Shown piece by piece: positions 1-11,173 of a DNA stretch of 64,000 bases; position 1 is the stretch's first letter; the number at the start of each line of letters is the position of its first letter. Source of the stretch: Melampsora larici-populina 98AG31. Taxonomy: Eukaryota > Basidiomycota > Pucciniomycetes > Pucciniales > Melampsoraceae. Where the stretch lies: the NCBI RefSeq assembly GCF_000204055.1, contig NW_006768768.1:1609503-1673502 (forward strand), given 5' to 3'. The notes under the pieces are model-generated. The model had not been told where the DNA came from, did no database searches, and saw only the letters and a program-made list of their open reading frames with translations. Position numbers and translations under genes: made by a program.

Positions 1-56
1 AAACAAATTTTCCATTCAAAAGACTTAAACAACTCGACTTCTCTGAGGTTTCATTT

Positions 57-1963
57 GTGGAAGACAATGACCCACCCAATCCGGATCCTTCCGTTCTTGA
101 ACCTCATGTTGGGGTACAAGACGACGACGTCCAGTTCTCTGGTGGTGAAGGAATGCACCAGGAGACAAACCCATCTGAAATTGAACCCAACCCTATTGAG
201 GATGAGATTCATGACACCGATCAAACTCCTGGTCCAAACTTACGACGATCTGACCGGGAGAGGCACGCACCTGAACGATACAACCCCTCGGCTAGCTTTG
301 CTTACTGGAACGATGAAGGTGCTTTTATCGATTTGCATGACTCTTTTCCATACACGTTTGCCGTTGGGTCGGTGGTTCGGCTAGTTCAAGAGCCACACAG
401 TTTCAAATCAGCCATGAACAGCTCGGACAAATCAAGTTGGAAAGCAGCATGTGACAAAGAAATGAAAAACATGGCGGACAAGAAGGTGTGGCGATTGGTA
501 CCTAGGCCTTCCGATAAACCAGTTGTTGGAAGTAAATGGCACTTTAAAGTTAAACTCAATCCTGACGGAACTATTAATAAACACAAAGCACGAATTGTCG
601 CGAAAGGTTACACCCAAACCTACGGCGTTGATTATGACGAGACATTTGCTCCTACAGGAAAGCCAGCATCATTTCGAAGTGTCGTGGCTTTCGCTAGTTA
701 TCACGGTCTTCCTATTCATTCAATGGACACTATCGCCGCCTTTCTTAACAGCAGATTGAAACACTTAATCTTCATGGAACAACCAGAGGGTTACGAAATA
801 GATGGTGAAGATATGGTTTGTGAATTACTACAGGCAATTTATGGGTTGAAGCAGTCAGCTAGGGAATGGAACGATGAGTTTAAGTCAAAATGTCTGAAGG
901 CTGGTTTTATCCAATCTGTGGCGGATGAATGTGTCTATATCAGGAGACGATCAGATGAAATTTGTTTGTTTTACTTACACGTCGAGGATCTAGCAATCAC
1001 CGGAAACAACCTTGAGGAATTCAAGAAGGAAATCGGAAGCTTCTGGCCAATGGAGGACTTAGGAATATCTACTTGCGTCGTCGGCATTCAAATTGTACGA
1101 GCAAGCAATAACCATTACATCATAGGTCAGGAAGCCATGACTAGATCTTTACTAGAACGGTTTGGAATGTCCGACAGTAAACCTTCTTCAACTCCTTTTC
1201 CGGGTGGCACCAAACTCACCAAATCTACTCCGGACGAGGCCAGGTCATTCAGCTTATTAAACTTACCCTATAGGAGCGGAGTGGGTAGTTTGATGTACTT
1301 ATCTCAATGTACTAGACCGGATATCACGTATGCCGTGGGATGCTTGTCGCAACATTTAGACAATCCCTCCTTACGTCATTGGGAGGCCTTCAACATGTTC
1401 TCAGGTATTTAAACGGCACTCTGGATTACTGTATACATTACAAAAAGACTCCATCAATTAGCGTAACGAGTAATAATGGATATGCTTTACCAATTCACTT
1501 TGCTGATTCTGACTGGGCCGGTGATAAGAGTACGAGACGCTCAACAACTGGGTATGTTTTCTTGTTATGTGGGGGTGCTGTTAGTTGGCGTAGTCGATTA
1601 CAACAGACAGTGGCGAAGTCATCGACTGAGGCAGAATACAGAGCGGCAAATGAAGCGGAAGACGAGATGATCTGGTTGGCTTTATTTTTGAATTCCATTG
1701 GTTTACGTCAAGAAACTCCTTATTATCTAAATTGTGATAGTTTGCGCGCAATTGATATTTCAGAAAACGCGGTTATGCATGGTAGGACAAAGGCCATAGA
1801 GATACATCATCATTGGCTGAGGGAGAAGGTTAGAGATGGGATTCTTAAGCTTGGGTATTGTGCATCAGAAGATATGATAGCGGATCTATTGACAAAACCT
1901 CTACATCCTGGTCCGTTTAATGAGTTCAGAAGAAGAATAGGTATGAAGAGGGTAAATGAGTAG
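57..1963 (+). pseudogene. Ty1/copia pol remnant (reverse transcriptase + RNase H)
   Basis: 3' part of a copia-type polyprotein; the element runs off the left edge of the window. The first frame (57-1412) carries the copia RT block (WKAACDKEMKNM, KARIVAKGYTQ, AIYGLKQSAREW) and the connection region (CTRPDITYAVG). The frame then shifts near 1385, and a second frame (to 1963) carries RNase H (HFADSDWAGD, then AKSSTEAEYRA) and the copia C-terminus (ADLLTKPL). The catalytic box, usually YVDD in copia RTs, reads HVED here. With the frameshift this indicates a dead copy. Family assignment is secure; inactivity is inferred from the frameshift and the altered catalytic box. Confidence 0.9.
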
Positions 1964-1994
1964 GGATATTTTAATTGTTTTAGTTATGTCGATT

Positions 1995-2003
1995 GAGGGG
2001 GGG
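1995..2003 (+). other. Polypurine tract of the copia element
   Basis: Purine run (GA then seven G) directly before a TG that begins the probable 3' LTR, 32 bp after the RNase H stop codon. This is the expected plus-strand priming site for a copia element. Confidence 0.6.
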
Positions 2004-2596
2004 TGTTGAAGTGTGCAATCGACGGAAATAAGAAAAGTTACAAATTGGATAAAAGAGGAATTACGAGAGTAGTGTGGAAAGATAAACCAGAATACGTCAT
2101 AAAAACGAAAAGAGAAATTACATCATTATATTGCCCCAACGTATTGACTAGTAGATTACTTATAATGTCCTTTGATCAATTCAACTGACTTCTCTTCCCC
2201 ATCTTTGGGAAGAGAAAACATCAGTCTCTTGTTAACTCAGAGATCAGTTATCAACTGAGAGATAACTTAACTAACTAAACGTATCATCTATTAAATTGAA
2301 TCTTCTGTTCTAGGTCAGAGTCTTCTTCTTAGAAAAGTTGTTGGAGGTTGTCATAGTTGTGCTAAAGCGCATGCTTTCAGGTCAGAGTCTTCTTCTTAGA
2401 AAAGTTGTTGGAGGTTGTCATAGTTGTGCTAAAGCGCATGCTTTCAGATCTTTGGCATAGAACCGTGATCAAAGACATCTAGACATTCTTAAGTTTGCTT
2501 GTGCACAATGATTAGTTGATATATGATGTGCAAGTGTATCTCAATATTACTCTCTTTCCCCATCTGTATGGAAAGAGAGTAAATCTTTTCTTAACA
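2004..2596 (+). repeat. Probable 3' LTR of the copia element
   Basis: Starts TGTTGAAG right after the polypurine tract. The end at 2596 (CTTAACA) is inferred from complementary TGTT...AACA termini, because no second LTR lies in the window for comparison. It contains a 67-bp exact tandem duplication (2313-2446) and two similar hairpins (about 2191-2216 and 2550-2581, the latter with 11-bp arms ACTCTCTTTCC/GGAAAGAGAGT). Confidence 0.45.
2313..2446. repeat. 67-bp perfect tandem duplication
   Basis: Copies at 2313-2379 and 2380-2446 are identical over 67 bp; each begins GGTCAGAGTC and ends ATGCTTTCA. It lies inside the probable copia LTR. Confidence 0.95.
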
Positions 2597-3734
2597 ACTA
2601 GCCAATTGGGCGGCGGGCGCCGCCATAACACATGGAGGACATATATGATGAGTAACGATATAAAGTACCTGACCAGGACAAAAGAATAAAACCATGTTGA
2701 ATTCTCCAATCAACTTACAGAGGACAGAAACTAAAATTCGAGTCTGAGAAGAAAGAACAACAGCAAAAATCAAAATGACAAATGAGCAGAAGAGGTACTT
2801 TAAGATTACCCCAACAGATGAAATTTGTCAATAAAGAAGCTTATTGAGCAAGGAAATAACCTTGTAATAGTTGATATATAACTAGTACAGGTTGATTACA
2901 TATGAGTTACATATTTAGGACAGCAGTTGACAATAGTAATCAAGAGAGAGATATAAGAAAAAAGACCAGATCTGTGGCTACCAACTGTAAAAGGGCTTAA
3001 AAGGAACTTGTAAGGGCTTTCAAACAGTGATATGGACATAGTGATTGGTTTATAAAGCTATGTAAACTTGATTTGTTATTGTAAAGGATGAGGAACAAAA
3101 AGAACTAAGACAAAAGCAAGGGTTGATATACCCGTCAGAACAAGCAGAAAGCGCACAGCAACATAAGAAAAATACAACAAGGAGGCTGATGTGAGCATCT
3201 CCTGTTAACAGCTGATCACTGATCCGTAGATGATCACATGTGATTATTTCAATAAAATCTGTGTGTGTAATGATCTACTTTTTTAGTATGATTGATCTTG
3301 AATTCCCATGATCCCTGATTCACCCTGGTAATTCATTCTATTACAACCCTTCCTTTTAGCACAAGAGACCTAGACATCCCTTCTTGGCGGCCATCACATG
3401 CCAAGAAGATTAGTTTTAGATAAACAGCTACTAAGTTTGGTTCCCAATCAAACTCAGTTGCTTGAACTAAGACTGCACGTGGTTATTAGAAAGATTATCA
3501 TAAAAAAAAGCACACTACTTGTTGTGCAGATACAATTGTTAAGATTTATAAGAAAGTTCCTTGAATTTTTTCAACAATTTCAGTGAGAAAGAAAAGGAAA
3601 GGAAAAGGGAAAAAGAGATGATTTGTAAATTTGCCAACTTTGATGAACATTGACTTGCAATGGACAAACACTGAGATTGTGTATAATCAGACAGTGCACT
3701 CAAAATACTAAGAGCCAGAAGAAAAGAGGACCAA
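2597..3734. other. Gene-free AT-rich stretch
   Basis: I see no convincing coding region, RNA gene or repeat pair here. The only local oddity is a short GC palindrome (GGCGGGCGCCGCC) near 2610. Confidence 0.5.
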
Positions 3735-3990
3735 GCTTGGAACAACACCACCACCGCTCCGCCCAAAAAAGCGGTAGTGGAGCGGCAGCGGAGCGAGCGC
3801 TCCGCCCGCGCTTCCCTTTTGGCCTTATAGCGCGGGTTGCGCTTAGCTATAGCTATCTGTGAAATCGAATTTCACATACCGAATTTTCATGCGCACTGCA
3901 TAGCGATAATTCGCTGTGCTATGATATGTCTTAGCGCCTCAGAGCGATATATCTGTCAGAGCGATATAATTGTCAAGTTCATGTCAAAAT
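3735..3990. repeat. GC-rich dispersed repeat, copy A
   Basis: Island of GGAGCG/CGCTCC motifs starting near TTGGAACAACACCACC, followed by GCGCTTAGCTATAG and several TAGCG/GAGCGATAT motifs. Related sequence in the opposite orientation lies at 5240-5440, which ends GGTGGTGTTGCTTGGAAC, and partly at 16030-16250. Probably a non-autonomous repeat family. Boundaries are approximate. Confidence 0.5.
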
Positions 3991-4184
3991 TTATCAAAAC
4001 TTCATTTCCATTCCACTTGACCCGATCAAAATCAAAAACAGGATATCAATCGAATTCAAACTGAAGAGAAATCAGCTCAGACAAGAAAAGTATCATTAAC
4101 TTCTCATCAAACGATAACAGACCGATTCAATTGATCAAAACAAACAATCAAACCATACCTTGCAATCTTGAGAATTCAATCACC

Positions 4185-5150
4185 GATAGGCTCAATTTTA
4201 TCAATTTTATCATGTGCAACTTCAATCACTTTAGCATCAACTTCAATCTTATTACTACCAAGTCAACTAATATATCAATTAGGAATCTTCGGTTGAGGTG
4301 CATTTGTAATGACAGGAGCAGGTTGTACAATTAATGATCTTTGGGGTCAAAAAATCGATTCAAAAGTTAATAGAACTGAAGATAGACCATTACCTTCTGG
4401 TTCGATTACTATACCTAAAGCTATCACTTGGCTTGGATTACAACTTAGTGTTGGTTTAGGTATTTTACTTCAACTTAATCCTTATGGTATCCTTGTAGGT
4501 AGTTGTTCACTCTTCTTGGTTGTCACTTACCCTCTTATGAAACGTATCATTTATTGGCCTCGATTAGTACTCGGTACGTTTTTAATGTTGTTCTTACGAA
4601 TTCAGATCAATTCACATTGTCTCATTAAACTAATGCAGTATAAAATTCTTTCTTGATGTTTAGGATTTGCATTCAACCAGGGTGCTTTACTTGGTTCATC
4701 AGTAGTTTTAGGAGCCACGGATTGAAAGATATCATTACCACTTTATTCTGGATGTGTGGCTTGGACCATCACTTATGATATAATTTATGCACATCAAGCC
4801 AAAGAATTTGATTTAAAAGTAGGAGTCAAATCTACTGTGATTTTATCTCATATTGATACCCAATTGATTTTAACTGGATTTAGTTTTACCACAATTAGTT
4901 TGATTGGTTAATAAAAGATGGGGACCAAAGGAAATCATTTGGTATCTGATAATTGGATTTTCCAGTGCTACTTTCGAGTACGCAAGTTTCATTCAATTTC
5001 AAGCTTGTAAGGAAGAAGATGTTAAATTAAAGGATGGTTATGCATGGAAACAATGGTGTAAGCTGGTCGATCGAAGATCTAGATTAGATACTATCCTTAC
5101 CGACACGGTGTGCCAATCTCATTTGTGTTACCTCTATGTAGAAAATTGAT
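4185..5150 (+). pseudogene. COQ2-like (UbiA) prenyltransferase gene fragment
   Basis: Homologous to 4-hydroxybenzoate polyprenyltransferase (mitochondrial ubiquinone synthesis, UbiA superfamily). Visible in order: MTGAGCTINDLWG, the RTEDRPLPSG loop, VTYPLMKRIIYWPRLVLG, an intron (about 4575-4662), FNQGALLG, then the second Asp motif YDIIYAHQ and GVKSTVILSH. About the first 100 residues of the family are missing. Damage: TGA where Trp is expected (FG*GAF near 4288), another TGA at TD*KISLPLY near 4725, a frame change near 4910, and loss of the second Asp in the first NDxxDxxxD motif (NDLWGQKID). It lies between inverted GC-rich repeats (3735-3990 and 5240-5440), so it may be a captured host-gene fragment. 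The part beyond about 5000 is only weakly recognisable. Confidence 0.8.
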
Positions 5151-5239
5151 TTGACGATTGTTGGGGGTGCGTATGTAGGCCAAAGTGTACGAATTACTCA
5201 AAGGACATTAAATTGGCCCAAAAAACCTACCTGAACGCG

Positions 5240-5440
5240 CTTTGGAGCACTACCAAGGCCAAAATGTGAGCATAGCAAAGCGGAGTGGGGCAATTTGCCG
5301 CACCGCTTTGAAAAGCCATAGCGGCTCTGAAATTAAAGCGTAGCGATTTGGAACTATTCATAGCGCCGGATCGCTCCGCTGGCAAAAATGCTATTTATAG
5401 CGCAGCGGAGCGGAGCGCGGTGGTGTTGCTTGGAACAATG
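5240..5440. repeat. GC-rich dispersed repeat, copy B (inverted relative to copy A)
   Basis: Many GCGGAGCG/AGCGGAG/TAGCGC motifs, ending GCGGTGGTGTTGCTTGGAAC. Read in reverse complement this resembles the start of the 3735 repeat. The match is partial; exact borders need a dot plot. Confidence 0.5.
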
Positions 5441-6009
5441 ATAAGCAATTCCAATAGTGGACCAAGTGTTGATATCAAGGGCAGCTTGGAGTGGGGAGAC
5501 AAGGATCAAAAATTGAGACTTGAAAGGGGAAAAAACAAAAAAATGTCTAAAAATAGATGAGATGTTGAAGTTGTGATCTGTTAGAAATGGTGTTGGTGTA
5601 ATGCAATGCAAATCAAACTTTGGAGAGAGCTAGGTGTGTCTTTTATAAGCCAATATGAGGACTGAATTCCATTGAGTACTGATATCAAAAGCAAAATCCA
5701 ACAAAAAGTCGCAAGCAAAGAAAACAAAAGAGCTGCGAAGTAAACAATTGGCCTCGCAGTGGATCCAACAAAAGATCGACTGGAAAACTAACAAACACCT
5801 TGAACAAAAAGCAACATATCTCAAATCCTTTATACATTTTATCCCTTTTTTGCTTTCAGTTTTGTGTCAATGTCAAGGGAACATTGTGGAATAGAAAAGC
5901 AAACAAGAGGCAGGAAGAAGAAAAAAATATCCACAATTTGTTTTTGATTTTATGAGAGCTATTTCTGTAAGAGATAAGAAAAATTTGAAGAAAGGATAAA
6001 CTACTTCTT
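5441..6009. other. Gene-free stretch
   Basis: No supported gene or RNA. It separates the GC-rich repeat from the 3' end of the hAT remnant. Confidence 0.4.
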
Positions 6010-7315
6010 CTTGGCCTTGGTGATAGAAGATTTTTAAGCTAGGATATAAGCTGCAGCTTCAGCAAATTTACCTGATAGTTGTATCTTCAACTTCAACCAC
6101 TCGCGCACTCCTACAAGCTTTGATATCATCTAGCCTGTCAATGATGCACAACTAGGCACCACAATATCTGCCGCGGAAGAAAATGTGCGTTTGCATGGAC
6201 AAGATGTGCCTGATAATGCCAGATAGTCACAAGCAAGAGATGCAAGTACAGGGAAATCTTTTTCATGCTCCTACAAGTAAGCAAGGAACACTATCAGATG
6301 AAAAAAATTAAAAAACTGACCTTCCACCAGTTGAGTTCACTTTGACCAGCTAGTACTAAGTGGGCACCTTCTATGTACTCAACCAATTTGTTCTTGTGTT
6401 TGTCAGCAGGCACTTGACAAGTAACTTGAGTGGCAAATACATCAAACTTGGAAAATCCAGTGTGACTTGAAATGGAAGGAGGCAAAGTTTGGGTTACATC
6501 TTCTGAATCTGAGCTGATAGGATCTTTGGGCCATGTTTCAAGTGCTTTGTTGAATACAGAGTAAAACAAATTTTTGGCTTGGGCAATATCATTGGGTTAA
6601 TTGAAGTCAAAGAATCTAATTTGGAGATGAGGATTGAAGATTGTACTCAAGACAATCACATCTGAGCCCACAGCCTCCTCTTGATATACTTCAAGTTTGG
6701 TAAACATCAACTGGAGCATGTACTTGAGGTCTGGATTAGCGCAGTTGGTCTCTAGTCGAGTGATTTCAAGGAAAATCCAAGAGTACTCAGTGAGCAAGAT
6801 ACAGCCGGTTGGAGAGTTGCCTTCCATGTGTTTGGTCGCTTACAGAAAGACCTGCAGAGAGATGGGGAATATGTAAATCAAGATAAATGGAAACAAAAAT
6901 ATGTTTATGGACTCTGACCTCAAGGATTTTGACAAAGGTCTTGATCAAGTCCCATTACTCACCAGTATGTTTAAACCTTGATAATAATGGGTTTTACGAT
7001 CACTTAAGAGAATTGCATCCATGACCTACCAAACAAGAGAAAAAAAATGAGAAAGAGAGGAAGTCCAAACAAAAAATTAAATTTTTACTAACATTGTGCG
7101 CATCTGAGAGCCTTTTGAGGTAGTCAGCATTGATATTCCAATGCACCCCGGGCCCCAGCCAGAGATTGGGGAGCAGCCCTTGTACCCCAACTGTGCAGCC
7201 TTGGCCAGAAACTCTTGACACCTCACCAAGCTTCTGGTACATAAAATGTTGAACTTCTTGGCCTAGATCAGATGATAAAGTGTCAGGCCTAGGTGGAAAG
7301 GTTAAAATATATATA

Positions 7316-7769
7316 CAGTTGAACCACTCTAGTCTCAACCACGACTGCTCTGCAAAAACGAAATTTTGTTACAGAAATTTATACACATGACTCATACTGA
7401 TAAACATCATGTAATAAGTCATCTTTGGGCTTATTACATGGTGTCATTGTCAGGAATGACTTGAAAAGTTGATCTGATGGGCCAATTGTTTTTTTTAAAA
7501 AAAACCCAAAACCTCAGTATTTGGGTCTAGGTACCTTAGGCGGCCTAATATTAAGTACGTAAGTACTTAACATAAGGACTTAAGTACTCAACCTAAGTAC
7601 TTAAGTACTCAACCTAAGTACTTAAGTACTTAACCTGAGTACTTAAGTACTTAAGCTCAGTACTTAAGTGCTCAAGTCTGGTCTTCCGGAGGGCCTCCAA
7701 GGTATTCTGGAGAGGCCAAAATTTGGGTCTTGGGGCCGGCCTGTGGTTGAGACTAGACTGGTTCAACTG
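7316..7769. mobile_element. Tc1/mariner-type MITE inside the hAT remnant
   Basis: Terminal inverted repeats start CAGTTGAACC and differ at one position over about 27 bp (7316-7342 against 7743-7769). TA dinucleotides flank both ends (7314-7315, 7770-7771), the target duplication of Tc1/mariner elements. It encodes no protein. Its interior holds the AGTACTTAAG array at 7552-7672. Confidence 0.85.
7552..7672. repeat. Tandem palindromic AGTACTTAAG array
   Basis: About ten degenerate repeats of AAGTACTTAAGTACTC/TAACCT, each itself a near-perfect palindrome (AGTACTTAAGTACT). The array forms the centre of the MITE and would fold extensively as single-stranded DNA. Confidence 0.8.
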
Positions 7770-9649
7770 TATATTGATAGCTTACTTTGTGAACTGCCTT
7801 AGCAAACAAGGAGTCCTCTCCACCAGTGTTGGAGTCATGATCAAATGTGCTGTTGATAGGCAATCCACTTGAATCTCCTTGCACCTCATCACAAGAATCA
7901 AATTGGAGGTTGTCATCACCCTGATTGAGAGTAATGGTAGGAGGTGGTAATGTAGCACCCGGTGGAGTGGTAGGTTTTATGTGGCCGGCTCACAATCCTA
8001 GGGACTTGAGTCCTGCTTTGACAACCAGGCCAATCTTGTGTGTATAACACTTGACCTGGTTGGCAGCCAAGTCCCAAAACACCGGTTTGGAAGCTTCACT
8101 GAACATAGTCAATAATTTATTAGCCATAGCCGCATTCACAATGCCTGAATTGGTTGTCTGAGCCACAACATAACAAACAGACAAGTTGGATTTGTTACGG
8201 TTGGATGAATTGAAAACATATGAAGAGAAATCAAGTAATAAAGATAGGTTGACTTAGATGAGAGACTTACTTTTGATGTAAGCCGTTGGTGATTAAAAAT
8301 CTTCCAACCAGCTGAGAAAGGAGACGGCCAGTGTGGTGCCAGGTGACAAGTTTCAGAGTAAGGTGCTGAGTCTGAAATCACCAATCATCATCAATAAATG
8401 TGGCTGAGACACCTATATACACTTTATGACAACCCTTGGTTGTCCAAACATCATAAATAAGACAGAATTTGCCCTTGTTTGACTGTAACACAATTAATGA
8501 TGAACAGAGGAATCAGTAACAATTTGAAAAAAACAAATGCGAAAAGGAACAGGATAAGACATACCTGAATTTTCTCAATAACTGCTTGAGAGAGGTCCCG
8601 ATGAATACTTGCACAGTTTGAGAGGCCCATGTGGTTCCTTGGAGATTTGCCAATCAATTAGACAGCTTGAAAGCTGCTCTAAGAGGTGAATCATGAAATT
8701 GGGAAAAAAGTAGCGTGTGACGTAAGATCCAGAACACTAAGACCATGTTGAGAAGGTCCACACTGAAAGTCAATTGGAAAAGGAAGGCATCCAGAGTGGC
8801 TTTTGGGTTGCTAGAGGCGAATTTGACCATATCATCCTGCTGTTGTTGCCAGGCTTGAGGTAGATCATGCCCATCTCTGATAGTGAGATGTTGTTGAGGG
8901 CCTGAGGGTCAATCCTTTACACCATCCCGATGTAAGTATAAGTTGTAACAGCTTTGTTTTCCTCTAGCAAAGTATTGGTGACAGTACTTGCACTTGTACC
9001 TACCGGGATCATTGCCACTCTACAAAGGGACAAACATTAGTGTAATATCCAGGATAATGAAAAGAAGAAATGAGAAGTTAGACATACCTCTTTTCTCATA
9101 TGAATAGGATTGTGATAGTATTCCAACAGTACAACAAACCAACCATGATCTTGCTTGAAAACAGGTGTCTTGACTACTTCAATGTTGGAATCTTGGTGAG
9201 ATCAAGGCCAGTGGGTACATTGTAATCCTAAAAGAGTGACAGTTTTGGAGAAGAAACAGGGACAAAAAGGAAATCCGAGAAGTTCCATATGATAAGAGGT
9301 GAGATAGATCAGATGACTTACATCAAGAACAATAACTGTACTCTTTTTCTTCTTCTTCACAGGTGCTGACCGAGGTTGCGATGAGTTGGACCAGTTTTGA
9401 CTGCTAGTACTTTTTCTCTTTCCTCGTTGAGCGGGACAATTGGTTCCTTTAAGTACTTGTTTCTTCAGATGCGGTTGAACAGCAGATTATGCAGGGGCGA
9501 GTTCAATCAGAGCAGGAGGATCTAATCCATTGGTATTCAATACGGAATTGTCAGTTTTGTCACTTGGTATTTGCAGTGCACGCCGTGAGTCCGGTGACTG
9601 AATTATGTACCCAGGCCGAGGGCAAGCTGGACTACAAACCCTAAGAGAT

Positions 9650-9802
9650 TGTTATAACCTTATACTGGGTTATGCTTGTATTGAGTACAGTGTGACCACG
9701 CCATCTCAGCGCACGCCCAAACCTGTGTTGTACTTCATGCTACAATCTAAGTTATAATATCAGAACTCATCTGGCCTCTGATACCCATCCAAGCTCATAA
9801 CA
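9650..9802 (+). repeat. 5' LTR of the gypsy element
   Basis: 153 bp, TGTTATAACC...GCTCATAACA; 152 of 153 positions match the 3' copy. Confidence 0.95.
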
Positions 9803-10112
9803 TATTGTAGCATCTTTATTATTAGACGCCAGAGAAGCTGAAGTATAAGAAGAACCGCAAGTAAAAGTAATCATTGAAGAAAATCGAAAATTAAAAGAAG
9901 AATTGAAAGAAGCACGATTCAGAAGTAGAAGTTGATCTCATACTGGAAACCTTAAATTCAAACAGAAGAAGATTTAAACTTTAAAACCTTATTAATCCCG
10001 ATCAATCCCCAAAACGCCAGACTATACAATCCCCGGCAGTCCTTCGAGCTCCTTATCTCCGACGTACGCTTCAGCTGTATCGACCGAATCCGAACTTGAG
10101 AATTCAATCAAA

Positions 10113-11153
10113 ATGCAAGTAGAAGACTCGGTAGATCCTTTAACCAGGATAATGGCTCGATTAGAGGCTATGGATGCAAGGCTGTCAGAGGAAACTCGTA
10201 GACGGGAGCTAGCTGAACAAGGCCGTGCCGAAGCTGAGCAACGCCTAGCTGCCATGCAACAATCCGTTAACGCACCACAGTCCCAGCCCCTACACCAACC
10301 AACAATCGCAGTTACCGCTCCACCTAAAGCTCCAAAAGTGGCTACACCCGATAAATTCGATGGCACACGGGGTAGTAAGGCGGAGATCTTTTCAAATCAA
10401 GTCGGCATCTACATAATGATGAACCCCGCCCAGTTCCCCAATGATAAGACCAAAATTGGCTGGACATTGTCGTATATGACCGGCAAGGGGGGTGAATGGG
10501 CTAAACCAATCACGCAGAAGCTACTGAGTACCGACCCGTCAGATTCTTTAACTTGGGACGGATTTGTAAAGAATTTCAAAGCAACATTCTACGACTCGGA
10601 AAGAGTTGCTAAAGCTGAATCGGCAATACGAGCCCTCAAGCAAACAAGCACGGTACTAGCTTACTCGTTACAATTCAGAGACCTTGCGTTAATCGTCAAG
10701 TGGCAGGAATCAGTCTTAATCACTCAGTTTGAACAGGGATTGAAGCGGGAGATTCAGGTACAGATGGTGCGAGATGTGTTTACTTCATTAGATCAAATTT
10801 CGGAACTCGCTATTAAGATTGATAATAAGCTACACAATAGAGGTGATGAAGGGAGTTTGGGAATAAAGGAGTTACCAGCGGTTGATCCGGATGCAATGGA
10901 TTGTTCAGCATTAAGTTTTAGTATTTCAAAAGATGAATATCGAAGACGATCAGAAGGGGGTTTATGTTTTAAATGTGGCAGAAGTGGTCATATAGCAAGA
11001 GCGTGTGGGACAGGTAATTTAAGGGGAGGATGGAGAGGAAGGTGGAGAAGGAATGTAGAATCAAGAATCAGTACAACTGAGGTGAAAGAAGAGGAGAGTG
11101 CGAAGGAGTCAAACAGAGCGGACGAGTCAAAAAATGGCGTTGCTCGAGGATGA
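10113..11153 (+). CDS. gag: Gypsy Gag (capsid/nucleocapsid), 346 aa
   Basis: Structural protein of the retrotransposon particle. Residues about 10-50 are Glu/Arg/Ala-rich and likely coiled-coil (RLEAMDARLSEETRRRELAE). The middle is a retrotransposon-gag capsid domain (GGEWAKPITQKLL, FVKNFKATFYDSE, QFEQGLKREIQVQM). Near residues 288-301 is a CCHC zinc knuckle, CFKCGRSGHIARAC (C-x2-C-x4-H-x4-C), which binds RNA. The tail is basic. The start is the first ATG in this frame, about 310 bp after the 5' LTR. The stop codon TGA overlaps the ATG of the next frame (ATGA, 11150-11153). Confidence 0.93.
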   Translation: MQVEDSVDPLTRIMARLEAMDARLSEETRRRELAEQGRAEAEQRLAAMQQSVNAPQSQPLHQPTIAVTAPPKAPKVATPDKFDGTRGSKAEIFSNQVGIYIMMNPAQFPNDKTKIGWTLSYMTGKGGEWAKPITQKLLSTDPSDSLTWDGFVKNFKATFYDSERVAKAESAIRALKQTSTVLAYSLQFRDLALIVKWQESVLITQFEQGLKREIQVQMVRDVFTSLDQISELAIKIDNKLHNRGDEGSLGIKELPAVDPDAMDCSALSFSISKDEYRRRSEGGLCFKCGRSGHIARACGTGNLRGGWRGRWRRNVESRISTTEVKEEESAKESNRADESKNGVARG

Positions 11154-11173
11154 AGGTTGTTCCTTCCTCGAGC
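11129..11173 (+). promoter_or_regulatory. -1 programmed frameshift signal between gag and protease
   Basis: A heptamer A AAA AAT, in register with gag codons (TCA AAA AAT), ends at 11135. After a 6-nt spacer comes a stem-loop at 11142-11173: GCTCGAGG pairs with CCTCGAGC, then AAGG with CCTT around a small loop. The protease frame is -1 relative to gag and is open from the slip site. All three parts of a classical -1 frameshift site are present with normal spacing. Alternative: termination-reinitiation on the overlapping ATGA. Confidence 0.75.

Larger units (their letters stand above)
6010..9480 (-). pseudogene. Decayed hAT-family transposase gene
   Basis: Read on the minus strand this is a broken hAT transposase with introns. 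From the N-terminus: a basic segment (PVKKKKKSTVIV, about 9350); a BED-type zinc finger (YKCKYC then LHRDG, about 8920-9010); DAFLFQLTFSVDLLNMVLVF (about 8800); the first catalytic block LIYDVWTTKG (about 8440); the CYTHKIGLVVKAGLKSLGL block (about 8000-8060); HMEGNSPTGCILLTEYS (about 6800); and the C-terminal dimerisation region ELNWWK, then after an intron HEKDFPVLASLACDYLALSG (about 6200-6340). In-frame stops occur repeatedly (after VFL near 6840, after FFDFN near 6600, after the zinc finger), and a 454-bp MITE interrupts the gene at 7316. Sequence of the same kind may continue beyond the gypsy insertion (15565-15900), suggesting the retrotransposon landed in its 5' part. Confidence 0.8.

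Noticed and set aside
2313..2446. 67-bp tandem repeat as a satellite
   Set aside because: Only two copies, confined to the probable LTR.
7000..7338. 112-aa minus-strand frame as an independent gene
   Set aside because: Its sequence (GQEVQHFMYQKLGE, HWNINADYLKRLSD) fits the middle of the decayed hAT transposase; it is a fragment, not a gene.
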